A DNA stretch of 64,000 bases from Siphonodentalium dalli (GCA_032622095.1 CP136066.1:41613835-41677834), one strand, 5' to 3'. Numbered from the stretch's first letter, positions 11,090 to 24,597 are shown. Notes: generated by a model not told the origin, from the letters alone. Numbers and translations are program-made.

Positions 11090-13983
11090 GTCTCCTATAT
11101 ATACACAATAGGGACCTTAAAATGTACATATAGTGTCCTAGGTGCGACGTCAGAATACAGCGGTCATTTGAGCTTCCTTTTTTTTGGGTCGCTTCGGGGG
11201 CCTCCGATTGTGAAGGGATTGAAAAATTAATCGAATTATCAGCTAGATGGCTCCAAATTTTCGTTTTAACTGTCAAAAAGTCTAGAAAATGTATAATGTC
11301 GATCATAAGGAACCGTTACAAATCAGTCAAGAACCATCACAAACCGACAATAGAACGACTCCCGATGTAACAGTTTCTGCACAGTGCGGACACCAGAAGT
11401 TTCATTATTAGGTCGACGACTGGCCTACCATAAAATTGTCGAAATAAAGGCTACGGAACAGCTGTAGAAATGTATTTTTACAGCGATAACGCTATGCCCA
11501 CAAGCAGACTTGGTATTAAAATGAAGTTTATCATCTATTGCACTACATAAATCTATTAATTCGAGCGAAGTGGTGATTTATGTACATCTAGAGACCGATT
11601 AACCCACCCATGCGACGGCTAAAGCTCGGCTCGAATCGAATTTAGTGCACTCAGGTAATAAATTTCGTATGGAATTGCTACTCATTAGATATGTTCTATC
11701 TTCACTTCTAATCACAAACATATTGTACCTAAAGAGCGTTCTCGGGGGGTAATGTCGTCCACTTCAACTCGTTAGTCTGATTCCGGTCCGGTCCTCAAAT
11801 ACAATGTAATCACTGTCAATCACGTGCCAATCACGTGATCGATCTGACAAAATCAGTGACATCCAGTCATAAATTGGCTGGGCGTTCCTATATCAATGAC
11901 CTACATCAGAACTGTAATATCTCAAACGCAACTATAACTTTTCGAGGACTGTAATTGACTAAAGCAAAAATAACGGCTTTTGTAATGAGACTGAAAAGTT
12001 AACTGCTCACGATGACAGTGTCATGTTTATCCGTGGGGTGATATTAAATGCCTAATAATTAATAACGCGACACAGACAATTAGGCTAACTATGTCGCCGA
12101 TCCCTGAATGTGAATATGGGTACATTGTGCTCTGTTCGTCTTGTATGTCAGCCAACTCTCCCCAGACAGTCCTTCGACTGTCGACAAAAATTCTCCTCAG
12201 GCTGAGGAAATTTGATATCCTTGGTTAGCAGCAGAATTCTGATAAGCCATGTATTATGTCAAATAAATTTTAATGCTCTGTGCTCTGCAAGAGCTACAGT
12301 TCGGGCCATAACAATCCACTCTACACATTATACAAAGACCCATTCACATGTCTTTGTCAGTGACCTGGCTAATTTTTGTTATATGCATTTTCTATCATGA
12401 AATTGTGAGAAGAGGACATCTTCAAAGGAGTGGCTACATCTGAGTCCTGTGACATCTAAAGTGAGTATTGTATATTGACATAAGATTTCATAATTATTCA
12501 TTACATCTGATTCACATTTCTTAATAGTCTTGGTAACACAAAAACGACCACTGCTGAATTACACACGCAGTGATAGAGTTTCATTCAATGGAACTAGACC
12601 AACCTGGAATACAAACCAAGCATTAATTAATTAATTGCATGGATAATATTATTTAAGTGTTCGCACAAAATGTTAATTGAGCGCATTACAAAGCGCATAT
12701 TTTATTAACTCCAAAATGTTTCTCTCAATGTGTAAATATCCTAAAGCACAGTATATAATAAGGTCAATATTGACCTGTGAAACATTGGATTGTTTTTGTA
12801 TTGTGTAGATCTAGATTATATGCAACAATTCATTGAAAAGAGGGGGGGGGTGCAGGGTGGGTGTTTGAAAATATACATTAAAACAATTTTGAAATAAAAA
12901 GGGGGTGGTGTGGTGGGTGCCTAAGCGGTTCAGAATGAGAAAAAATACATACATGCCCTGACATGCCTGGATTTTGTTTTATACGATCTTTTTGTACAAT
13001 GCAGTCATCAAACACAAAACGAGAAAAACCCCAACATCATGGTTTTGTGGAGCAAATACCAAAACAGGAATCATAAATGTTATATAGGCTGTAAAATATT
13101 TGACATTGCACGTATATACCGTAATTGTATTGTAATGCACACTAATTATTCTCACTTTCAGTTTAACTAATTGAGATTTTGCTGGATTTGCCGTTTCGCT
13201 GTGAATAAATGCAGAGCATATACTGGACACCAATTGTCATCTGAATTGATTTTGCAGTGAGTATATATTTGTTATATCATCTTCAGTTGAGTGGTTTCAT
13301 TAGCTTCACTTGACAAAAGTCAAGAGAGCTATTATCAGTTGGCAGGCATCCGTCGTCCGTACATTAATTAGTACTATGTACGGCATCCTCGTTTCCTTTG
13401 ACACTCATTACAGGCTATATCCATTCAATCAATGCACAATTTCACATATGTGTTGAGTGTCATCTGCAGATGGTAGATATCGAATAATATCGATTGTCAT
13501 TAAAACATGGTCACCTTGGAATTCACTCTAAATTTTCATCACTAAATCCTTTGGCACACTCTGCTTTTCACATCTATCATCCGAATATCCAACATTCCAT
13601 ATTCATGATCGGGATGAACTCTAGATGGAAGTTTCCATTGAATATTATTTAGTACGATTGTGTATATATGGTACAATAGAAGATTAATGGAAGTAACATG
13701 GGGTAACAAAAACCTTTGGAATGAATACCACTGTTCATAAATGAACTGAGTTAATAAGCTGTACTCACATGTATGATGCATTGGTCCGACATAAATGTTT
13801 ATTGTGACATGAGTACCATATACAATCTATTGTATGGGACTATAAATTTCAGATAACCACATATTGCTCACATACATGTTACTTATTTTCCTGTCAATCT
13901 TTTACATGAATTGGCAGTCGGTGTTCACTATTAACATATTCAGCCTTGACACTTCATTATTATTCCAGGGCACTTTGAGGACG
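11090..13983. other. Non-coding interval upstream of the transposon gene
   Basis: No gene is supported. Features are homopolymer-rich patches (G runs at about 12,842-12,912), an AT-rich stretch with 'attaattaattaatt' near 12,625, and open frames without motifs. A 3' splice site-like 'ttattattccag' ends at about 13,969, just ahead of the presumed ATG of the following gene, so a non-coding or short 5' exon may lie in this interval. I searched by eye for terminal inverted repeats matching the sequence downstream of 19,300 and found none. Confidence 0.5.
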
Positions 13984-16900
13984 ATGTCAAGATTCCATGG
14001 CATCGAGTTCCATTCCATAGGAGGAAAAAAGTTGTTTGTCTACAGCGATGTTATTAAATTTCTAAGACAAAACAACAAAAATGGTTCCACCCACAAAGAA
14101 ATACGGACTGACAATCTTTTAAGAGAGTTGACGAAGTATGGCACAACGAAGATCGACGATGTACTATATGTGCCATTCTCTTCGTTCCTCAGATATGTTT
14201 GCTATCACTTTGATGACATGGATATTTGCAGAGATATATGCTCAGATATTGAGGTCAAAATGTGCTCACCAGTGGATAACACAATCAGGAGAGCGTGTGG
14301 TTCAAACTTTGAGCTATATAAAACAATTGTCCATTCCAATTTCTTCTCTGAATTGGTTGAAAATTATCTCCTATCACAGTTGGTTTTGGCAGAAGAAGAC
14401 TGTTTGACCCTACAAACTGAACATAAAGTACATTTCGCAGATAGAGAATGGAAGAAAATAAAGTTCTTTGAATGGCACTTCTCGAAGCAATCATATTCTG
14501 ATTCTTTTGAATGTATGCTGCATGAGAAGTGGAACTTTTACTCAACGTTATGTGATCGAACGTCAACGCTGCGAGAAAGCTGTGATAAATTTATTGAGAT
14601 GAACAAACTCCGACTTGAGATGAAAAAGAAACAGGATGGTATTACATTTGGAAACCCCATTATTCATATTCCGTATTTCATTGAGACAGAGCTAGCAACT
14701 GATGTTAGGAGAATATTTCAAGGTTCCAATATTTTGGTGGCGTGTCTTCCATGTCATATGAACTGTGATCATTCTCCCGGTGTTCACATCTACATTGAAA
14801 TAGTGGATGGTGCGGTGACATAATTGTATGACGAAATTGGTTTTATCGTGTCTAACTCAGTCATCAAAAATCACGGAATAAACGTTTATGAAATATTCTT
14901 TCTCGCAAAAGGAACCCTGGCAATATTCCAATCAAACGATAACGTGTTGCAACGCTTCAAACTCCGAGATTCAATTCTGAAGAGGGATACAAGTGTTGGG
15001 ATTCTCCATACATTTCATCCATCGTTACTATATTCAAACGAAATTGAAATACAGTCTGTGAGGATCGGAGATCAAGATTATTGTCGGACGTGCGTTCAGT
15101 ACAATTCATCCACGCACAGTGGTACATTAAGCTGGGATCAATTTAATATCATACAAGACTGGTGTCTCCATTTGCCGCTGCAGTTGCAGATATTTCTCCT
15201 GAACACTTTCTGCAATAAGGACAGTTTACGCAGATCAAAACAATTTGAGAAATTAGTCGACAGCAAACTAGTCAGACTATATTCTATCACCGATGCATTG
15301 ATGGGAACTCTAAATCGTAAATATACCGGTGTGATGCAGCAACTAAACACAACTGAGCTCTATGTCAACTATAGTTCGATATCAAATATTTTCTCTATAG
15401 CTTCAGATGCCGGGATAGTAAAGAGTCTTCGATTTGCTGAACGTTCACTTAAGGAGTTAGCTGATCCAGACATGTGCTACTTCCAGACACACATCAGGAA
15501 GTATCCACTGGCATACATTCAATCTGGAACATCTTGCATCATGGAACATTTTGTATCTCTTCAAGAATGTCATTTAGTGTTGTTGCTTGATAATCTTGTT
15601 CGATTGACATTCCATGACGACCCCGTTCCAGGTCAATCACGTACGTCACAGTTATGTACACTTCCGATTACATTAAAAGGTGTTCCGAAAGATGCTGCCA
15701 TAACAGAATCATGGCACGATCAAGAGATATGTGATGGCAGTAGCAAATGTGCATGCAAGGACAATGTAACACTTACAGAAAATGACGTAATGCGTTGCCT
15801 TACCAACCCCTCTCAAGAGGAAAACATGGCTTGGACAGAATTCCAGAATGAAGCTATCTGGGCTGTAGTTCCAATTTTAAGATACCTGAGAAAGACATGT
15901 CTGAAAGATATATTTAGAGAATCCATTGCTGCACCAATATTTGAGGGTCATAAGGATCTTCCTAATTTTATCGATTCATCAAATTCTCGCAACGACATAG
16001 AGGACATAAATATCAGTATGTCAAGTATCACATTTGAGGACCAACCTGGCAGTGAACAAGCCGAGATCTCAAATGTTGATCAGACTTTTACAGACCACGA
16101 CGTAGAAGACATTAATATCAGTATATCAAGTATCACCATTGATGACCAATCTAGCATTGAACGAGATGATATCGCAAATGTTGATCAAATTGTCACCAAA
16201 AAACTAAAACTTATAGATCTGAACGAAGATGTTGAAAAGCCTGAATTAGAAAGACAATTTTCTCACAGCTTCACACCGCCTCCAATGATTTGTAGACATC
16301 CACCCCCAGCCTTAGGTCGAGACGACGATATAAACAAATTGAGGGAAGTACTCGATGACGTCCTGATCAAAACCAGACACAATCCCTCGCTAGGAGACTG
16401 CAAGGATAAGATAATGATGGCACCTGATCACAAGATTGCAAAGAATATGTTTATATTGGCAGACAAGGACCCGAAATACAGACATTTCTTACTAGAATTT
16501 CCCTTACTACATCTGAGAAAATCCAAAATAACAAACTTGTTTAGTGCATACAAAGATGCAGGGATTCAGCATTTATTCATGTTTATGAAAGACATGGACG
16601 GCGAGAAGGAATGGGCAAAATTGATTAGTATTAGTCACATTGATGCAGCAACAAAAAACATAAGACGGCTGTCTCTTTCTCTACATTGCGCCTTGATAAT
16701 AAAATTCATGGAATCACTTTCCTCTGATAAACAAATTTCATTTGTCAAGGATATCGAAGGATCAACCCCAGCTAAAATTAAAGAGAAATGGCACTTCCTT
16801 TATCAACAGTATCTAAGTGACTCATCTTCTAAAAATGCAACATTTCAGTTGCACATGGACATGTTACTCCACTGTGATGAGATTGTTAGTATTTACCATG

Positions 16901-19299
16901 CAGAACGACAAGGAGGACCAGATAGTTACAATCTGCTGCTCGCAAGTGTTAAATCATCCCTGTCATTTTCTTTTCTAAATGCTGCGACGTCATATGCATC
17001 GTTCTGTGTTCAGCTTCTACACCAACACTATAGTGCCGGAGTTTTTCATGCCAACATGAAAAAAACATTATTCACCACACCGCATAAGGGAGGTAATGTG
17101 AATTTGGCATTGGACACCCAGCGAGAAATGGACCATGTCGATGCTCTGAAGGGTTTTCGACCTGGATCAACTTTGGAAAGTATCTTTCCACGGATGTCAG
17201 TTATCGATTCATCCAATTCAATACACCAAAAGAGAGTAGATCTATTTGGTCACGATTCAGAAAAGGAGAGTGATGAACACGTCTCATTTAGGTTTGACAG
17301 AGAAGAGACAGAGAGCTGTGAATACTTGTCGCGAGAGTTATCGAAGACTGACATCAAGCATATTGTACCAACCATCCAGATGCTCCTACGCCAAGATTCC
17401 TTTTCAACAACGCAAGATCAATCGGTATACAATGTGTACAATAAAAAAATCCTTCCCAACACAATCCTGGACAGGGATACTAAGAATATTGGTTTGTTTC
17501 TGATCAGAAAGTATTGTTGTCACAGCAAACTTTTTGGAATGTCAGAATCTACAATCCCTGTACTGAATACGAATGAAGGTCCCGAAGAATTAATTGCAAA
17601 GGTTAAAAGGAGCAAAGGTATAACAATAAACAGGGCGAAATGTACCAGCACAACGAAGAAGACCGATGAGGAAAAGAGGATTAGCAAGGCGAAGAGAGAA
17701 ATGAAGACTATTCAAGGATTGAGTTCAAAACACAACACTTGTCAAGCTCTTCTTCAGCCAGACAGCTCCAAAAAGGCTGTTCAGAAATCAACTGGAGTGA
17801 AGAAGGCCATCACACACCTAATCAAATCATGTAGTCCACAAAGTGCTGAAATAATTTCTGAATTCAAGGGGTTCACTGATGTTCAATCGAAAAAAATTAA
17901 GTATGCCACAGTTGAATTTGCTGGGGTTAAGTTCAAGACCCATGTAACATCTGGCTTACAATATATAAGATACATTGAGAATGGAATCATTCGTTTTCTC
18001 ACCAAGAATCTTCATAATCTTCATACAGTCATCATCTGTGAAGAGAAGTACAGTTTTACACCAGATGACTTCAAAGCTGCTACTAGGAAAGGAAGAGAGA
18101 AGAAGGGTAGTTTAACAATTGCTCATTTGAAGACCAGCGATGCAGTGCTCAGCGAGACAAAATTTTGTAAGTCATCGATAACATCTACAACTGAGGGAAA
18201 GAAGCTGATCGGCAATTATCTTGCTGCAAATGTTGATAAGTTGCAAGTGAAGAACATCAACATCATCGTTGACAGTGAATATACTGTATCAGATACCTCT
18301 CCAAAATTTTCAACACCACTTCACGCAACATATGATTCAACGGGATTTGCATCCAAGAAGTTTATGGAACAAATTAGGCAGCGGAAGGGTGAGGCCGAGA
18401 TGGCTCAGATAGATTGGCTAAAAAACCTTCCAGATGCCCTTGCAGAAGAAGACGCTGTGCTTGCCATGGTGACATCGGCTGACATTGACTCAGTTGTTTT
18501 GCATGTATTCGCACTGTCTTTATTCTGGCCCAGGAAAGATAATCAGGATTTCAAATATGATCTGTATATCCTGCTGCAAAAGCAATCGTCAGAAATATAC
18601 AACATAACAAACCTGATAAGAAACATAGAACAGAAATATCCTTGGGCGAATGTTGCAGCATCTATATCAATACTCTTGAGCATGGCTGGTAATGATTTCC
18701 TTCCGAAATTACATGGTATATCTCACCAAAAACTCATTGAGCAGGCAATGAAAAGCCAGGAGTTTTTTGAATCTCTGGTTCAGTATAATATGAACAAGGA
18801 TGGTGCGAAAATTAACAGAGATGCCTACATGAGCTTAGTGCAAATGATGTATTCACCAAAGTCCATTCCAGCGGGAAGTCTCACATTCGATGAAGTCCGG
18901 CAATATTCTATCAAGAGACCTGGCTCTGATACATTCAGACCTCCACATTTCTGGATGCCACCAAAGTCAGCATTGATTCATGTGTGCAACCTTATCGACT
19001 TGCACATATCTTACATGTTTTCCTTGTGGAATCCTGAAGCAGACCTTCCAAATTTCCTCGAAGGTGATAGTATTGTGAAAACGAATGAGGGTTCAACACA
19101 CTATAATTTTGGAAGTGAAGTTCACATTTCACATCCAAAGGAATTAATAACAATTGATGACAATTTACTTCAGGATAAAATAAACAAACTCAGAAAAACA
19201 AGTTCGAAGCGCCGATCAAATGATACTCCACAAAAAGGACTTCGTCGGAAACGCAAACCAATGACATCAACCCCGAAACGTGGACATGAGGGGAAATAA
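13984..19299 (+). pseudogene. Academ-like DNA-transposon protein with FEN/XPG-type nuclease, one in-frame stop
   Basis: One reading frame runs for about 1,770 codons, interrupted only by TAA at 14,821-14,823. I place the start at ATG 13,984, after a likely splice acceptor; the open frame itself extends to 13,864. Residues below are numbered from the codon after that stop. The C-terminal third shows the signature of a FEN1/XPG/XRN-type (PIN-like fold) nuclease: D1150 in 'NIIVD', the acidic 'GEAEMAQIDWL' motif (E1190, E1192), 'SADIDS' (D1220, D1222) and 'GNDFLP' (D1291). The tail is lysine/arginine-rich and could be a nuclear localisation signal. A central block ('LDTQREMDHVDALKGF', about 761-778) resembles large invertebrate transposase-like proteins. 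Academ elements are known to encode ~1,800-aa proteins with an XPG nuclease, which fits length and domain. The transposase core assignment is inference. Terminal repeats were not found. Confidence 0.6.
14821..14823 (+). other. Single in-frame TAA inside the large transposon frame
   Basis: The frame before (13,984-14,820) and after (14,824-19,296) is identical and continuously open. The context is 'gtgacataattgtatgac'. With no other stop or frameshift in 5.3 kb, the most economical reading is one recent nonsense change. Programmed readthrough or a second start just downstream remain possible. Confidence 0.85.
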
Positions 19300-20057
19300 A
19301 CATAATTGTACATACATGTACAGCTGATGGGTATAAATATTACACAGATTCATAATATAAACTTTAGTTATAATATAGAGAAATGTTTCAAAAACTTGAA
19401 GTACACATCGCATATACGGAGAGCTAGGATACCATTCGCTTGATTAGATTCTTCTTGTGTATTTGGTGAGTAGCATTTATGCATGTACTCAAACTATATG
19501 TATAGCATGGTGCATGTTTATGAATTATTAGGTCATAATAAGTGAATCAAAACTGGCCTTATATCAATTAATTTCCATGAGACATCACAAGTATCAAAAC
19601 GCTAAACAAAATATAGAATTTTCCGGGATTAAAATTGACTGAATAACCATACATTCGGTACACTCTAAATATGGGCCCCCAACAGGCCCAGCGCTCAGTT
19701 TATTCCACTTAGTGACCTAGCGACAGTTGAATTGTTATAGTAACCGGCATGTGCAATATTGTAACTGATGCAGTTTGTTTTATTGGCAAGAAACTATCTT
19801 TACAGCAGTGGAGAAAATGTATAAAATACTGCCGTCGGCATAAATTAAAACCTTTTATATCAGAAAACGGACTAACTTACACATTTTGTGAATTTGAGTT
19901 GATTATGTCGCTTTAACCAATGTTTTACTGAATGTATTCCCCACTCAGTTCTAATTATATACATTGGAATGTTCTATTCTTCATTTGTATGAATGTTCAG
20001 ATAATGTGAGCGGCCGACAGGCAGATAAAACACCTCCTCCTCCGAGATTGTTCAATG
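19300..20057. other. AT-rich flank downstream of the transposon gene
   Basis: No gene supported. A hexamer-type polyadenylation signal is not obvious immediately after the stop; the DNA is AT-rich and holds a G/C patch 'gggcccccaacaggccc' near 19,674. The 3' end of the transposon probably lies here or further right. Confidence 0.5.
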
Positions 20058-20210
20058 AATTACCATATGTTCAGATAATAAGTTCAACAAACACGTAGCC
20101 TATACATGTATAAGGATGTCTTTTGAACTTATTATTGTAATATCCATACGAATTACCACTCATCGTAGAGTATCCATTTATCGAAGGGATAAATAATGGA
20201 TAATAACTGT
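20058..20210. repeat. Solo diverged unit of the 68-bp satellite with palindromic head
   Basis: The word 'ttcagataataagttcaaca' and the later 'tgaacttattattg' form an inverted repeat like that at 930-990. It is followed by 'attaccactcatcgtagagt' and 'atttatcgaaggg', which line up with one satellite unit ('ataactactcatccatgatg', 'tatagaaaggg'). This is a dispersed single-unit relative of the 20-copy array. Confidence 0.6.
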
Positions 20211-20885
20211 GAATGTTTGTTATATCTATTCAATTCTGAGAAGTGTTGACACTTTGCACATACATTCTGATAAGGATGCATGAGCTAAAAGACATCGCTG
20301 TATGTTGTAGACCAGGTGTTATAAATTTCACAGACTTCACAGTTTGTGACATGTGTAGAGCAAAAAAATTAATTTTGTGCCAAGCTGTAGTGATACTGTG
20401 TTGTGGGGATTTTATTGTATGTTATCAAATTGTTGTGACAGTTTTAATAGGGTTGCCCTGTGGGGGTCATGTGTCTGAGAGTGCTTGTAAAGTTGGTCTG
20501 TCGACAGTCGTAGGACTGCAGATATACTTTTGATGTGAAAATGCTAAAATGGAGTACCTACATAGTAAGGTGGCCAAGGCACGGGAGGGGGGGGGGGGTC
20601 ACGTATTTTCGAGCTGATGGGTATCACGCATTCAAAATGGCCGAGGCGATCTAAAACGCAATGAGAAGCGAAAAAAAAAGTAATAAACTAAGATATTACA
20701 TATTATTTTTGAAAGCTACGAGCAGATGCTATACTATTTTCCCAACAAGCTGATACCTCATAATTCACATGTGTTTGCCGCTCTGACTGGCAACTTTGGT
20801 CAGAATGTTATGGAAAACCGCTAAGTATTTCCGAACAAATAAGGCATCAAATCGTTTCAAAAATAAAATAGGATATACTCGTAAC
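20211..20885. other. Non-coding interval before the first LINE
   Basis: Contains a 96-aa open frame (20,243-20,533) with no motif I recognise, a G run at about 20,586-20,598 and A-rich sequence. No gene supported. Confidence 0.5.
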
Positions 20886-23335
20886 TGTTATGTCTTGTGT
20901 CAGTTCCTCGTATTTTATGTTTTTGTGCGTTTGCACATTATGAATGTAATACGGAAATCAATGAAATAGTTGCCAGGATATCGCACGTACTCCTTAAGTC
21001 GTCGTATGATACATTTGGGTCTAACACTAAAAAGCCGAAAAAGCGAAGAAAGGACAACAAGCCTTGGTTTAATTCATCATGCCTGAGAGCGCGAAAAGAA
21101 TATCGCAAAGCCGAGCGATGTCATATGATACAACATAACGATAGTACAAAACAAATGGTACGCGAAATGGCTAGTAAATACAAACGCACAATGGACAATG
21201 CTATAAGATTACACCGAGAAAATATCACGTGTGAAATCTCTAAACTTAAAAAAGAAAACTCGAAACAAATTTGGTCAATACTTAATAAACAAGTGAAAAT
21301 AGGCACAGCGAAATAGAAATCGATGCATTAGAGGAACATTTTCGATTACTTAATTCCGAAACAATTACAGAAGACTTAAATATGAACAATGAAGCAAGCA
21401 ATATAAACAACAACCTAAATCGAACAATAGACAGGGAAGAAGTAATTAAAGCTATAAAGAGTTTAAAAATATGAAATCCCCAGGTGAAGATGGAATTCCT
21501 CAATGAATATCTCAAGGCATCCTCCGATACCCTGATAGACATATACTGCAAAACATTTAATTTAGTTTTTGAATCAGGCTGTGTACCAGAAATATGGGGG
21601 ATCGGAACAATTATTACACTGTATAAAAATAAAGGTGACAAGGGAAATCCAAAAACTTTTGAGCTGCTTTGGGAAATTATTTACAAAGATTCTCTCAAAT
21701 AGATTATATGATTACATTGAAGATAACGAAACTCTATGTGAGAACCAGGCGGGTTTCAGAAAAGGATATTCCACGACGGATAATATATTTGTTCTACATT
21801 TACTATCCGAAATTTCGAAGGCACTTAATATGAATGTGTACTGTGCTTTCATTGACTTTTAGAAGGCATTTGACAAAATATGGCGACAAGGACTTTGGTA
21901 CAAAATTTCGACCATTAGTATAAATGGGAAACTACTCACAGTTATTAAAAACATGTACACTAACATTAAATCGAAAGTTCGAATGGGCGACCAGACATCC
22001 GATTGTTTCCCATGTTTATCTGGGGTAAGACAAGATTTGAATCTATCACCCCTGTTATTCTCACTTTACCTGAACGATCTGGAATAATTTCTAAAATCAG
22101 AAGGATTGATTAAAATGTCACGGGATATAGAAACTCACTTGAAGATGTACGTCAAACTATTCATTATTTTATACGCAGACGACACCGTTCTTATGTCTGA
22201 AACACCTTTAAAACTGCAGAAGACACTTAACATTTTTCAAAAGTATTGCCAGAAGTGGAAATTGAATGTAAACGTCGAGAAAACAAAATTATGTTGATAT
22301 CTAAAAGAAGCATGCCAAAGAATAGAATTTTTTTTATACAACGGTGAGGAAATTGAAGTAGTAAATAATTTTAACTATCTTGGTATTATACACATCAAAT
22401 CAGGCTCATATAACGCGGCAAAGAAGGTATTGGTAGATAAAGCAACTAAAGCAATGTATTCTATTATGTCTAAGTCGAGAATACACTGCTTGTCGGTTAG
22501 AAACATGTTCGAACTGTTTGATGCGCAAGTATTACCGATTATGTTGTACTGTTGTGAAGTATGGGGGTCGGGAAATAATGAGATTTTTGAAAACATACAT
22601 AGAAGATTTTTGAAATACGTTCTCCATCTTAAATCATCTACCCCTAATTATATGTTATACGGGGAGAGCGGTAGACTACCAATAGAGTACACTATCAACT
22701 TGCGTATTGTGAAATACTGGATGAAAGTTAAGAATATGGAGCAAGGCCGATTCTGTAAGATTCTATATCAACTGGCCCTGAAAATATGTGAAGCTGAGGA
22801 AGCAAAGTTCCAATGGATTGAAAAAGTAAAAGATATTTTAACAAAATCTGGGCATATTCATCTATTAAAAGTTGGTTATATCACATGTCCAGAACAAATG
22901 GCACGCTATTTCAAATGTAGTCTGAATAGCCAATTTCGAGGCATCTGGTTATCTGACATAGAAAAATCTAGCCGAGGCAATACCTACACAATTTTCAAAC
23001 ACGATATTAATTTCGAAAGATACTTGGATTATTTGGATACAAAAAACAGAATAACTCTTTGCCAATTCCGTTCTTGTAACCATCGCTTGCCAATAGAGAA
23101 AGGTCGATGGAATGATACAAACTTACTAAATAGACTATGTCCATTATGTAATAAACGACAGCTCGGAGATGAACTGCATGCATTATCTACTAGAATGTAT
23201 ATGTTTTAGCGAAGAAAGAAATCGTATCTTGCCTAGCAAATTTACCAGCATAGATCATGCAACTATTGCACCCGATCCGCATAGAATTATCAGATATAAA
23301 TACGTAATGACGGAAATTCTTTACCATCTATAGAT
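20886..23335 (+). pseudogene. LINE retrotransposon, 5'-truncated and decayed (reverse transcriptase ORF2)
   Basis: A degenerate non-LTR retrotransposon. The endonuclease is largely missing; 20,897-21,316 encodes the basic linker ahead of the RT ('KPWFNSSCLRARKEYRKAE'). RT blocks follow in shifted frames: fingers at about 21,430-21,700, 'NQAGFRKGYSTTDNI' near 21,745, 'CAFIDF' then a stop then 'KAFDKIW' near 21,860, and the catalytic 'YADDTVLMSE' near 22,170. A long thumb/C-terminal frame (22,430-23,209, 259 aa) ends in a 'CPLCN...DELHA' zinc knuckle, with the tail continuing in another frame to about 23,335. Several stops and frameshifts make it non-functional. The style matches CR1/Jockey-group LINEs common in molluscs; the exact clade is not settled. 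Confidence 0.85.
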
Positions 23336-24240
23336 ACGTAAGTGTGGACCGTATACGCCTATCGAGCCCACTATTACGATATATATCTCTTAATAATGAT
23401 CTGATCACGGGCCCACCTTTATGATATATAGAACACTAATTGTAACCTTACCCAGAGTCGTATATGTATATGTGATAATGAAACCTAACCGATAATTTTG
23501 GTCGGAGAGTATAGGGGCGGTCATTGAGGTTTATATGTGTTAACTCTGCCAGGCAATATAGAGTTGTAATGTGGGTTGTTATACCATTCCCCGTGTGTTC
23601 GATCGGGGATATATCTCATGAAGACATAATTATAGGTATATATTATTACATTTGCTAAAATAAACGCCAAAGAAGCATTCCAAGTACATGTTGTAATTTG
23701 TTCATTTGTAGTGAAGATCGGATCTAAAATTCCAATAATATGAGATTTCCTTTGCCGTTTAATGCAACTTTCCCCAATAATATATAAACAATGAATACAC
23801 CGCACATTGGATGAGGTGTACTGTATTCGCGCATGATGTAGACATGTTTATATAATCTTAGCGCATTGTAATATATAGTATTATACTATATATGTTGAAA
23901 AAGGTGAATGAAGTCTTCTCGTTGGTGGTGGATCTGGTAGTGCCAGCCTGCCCACCAATTATGATGAATATATATATATAGCAAAATCGGCCCAAATCTC
24001 CTATTGCATATTCAGTCGCGTACCTACATGTGAGAGGGCAACGTACTGGTCGCTATATATATAGTAGATTATACAGTTCAACTTGACTTGTCAAGTTTGA
24101 GCTATTGCCGTGGGTTCATATCCGTCGTATGTGTGTCCGTCAACAATTCCCATTAGCATATAGGCGCTACGGGTCGCACATTTGGTCGGGTCGTTATGGA
24201 ATTTGTCATGGTTGTTGACATTGACACGTAGATGAGAGTA
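23336..24240. other. Non-coding interval between LINE and satellite
   Basis: AT-rich, with short TA runs (about 23,940 and 24,052) and no recognisable gene. Part may be the 3' untranslated region of the preceding LINE. The first base of the neighbouring Polinton-like element is not identifiable here. Confidence 0.5.
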
Positions 24241-24244
24241 GTAA

Positions 24245-24597
24245 TGGGGGCCACTATGGGGCCCAGTGGGGGCCACTATGGCCCAGTACCCCCCAGTGGG
24301 GGCCACTATGGCCCAGTACCCCCCAGTGGGGGCCACTATGGCCCAGTATCGAATACTGGACCATCTAGGACCATAGATGGTCCAGTATTCGATACTGGGC
24401 CATAGTGGCCCCCACTGGGGGGTACTGGGCCATAGTGGCCCCCACTGGGGGGTACTGGGCCATAGTGGCCCCCACTGGGGGGTACTGGGCCATAGTGGCC
24501 CCCACTGGGGGGTACTGGGCCATAGTGGCCCCCACTGGGGGGTACTGGGCCATAGTGGCCCCCACTGGGGGGTACTGGGCCATAGTTACCCCCTGAG
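24245..24597. repeat. 30-bp satellite arranged as two inverted blocks
   Basis: The unit 'ggtactgggccatagtggcc' plus 'cccactgggg' (30 bp) occurs about seven times in direct order at 24,391-24,597. It occurs about three times in reverse complement at 24,248-24,350. The two blocks meet in a palindrome ('gaatactggaccatct' / 'agatggtccagtattc') with an 8-nt centre near 24,370. Because 30 is a multiple of three, all frames stay open as repetitive peptides, which is not evidence for a gene. It abuts the presumed end region of the Polinton-like element. Confidence 0.95.

Noticed and set aside
24091-24596. Several 60-100-aa frames on both strands with 'VAPTGGYWAI'-type repeats
   Set aside because: They are read-outs of the 30-bp satellite, whose length is a multiple of three and so keeps frames open; peptides differ only by frame.
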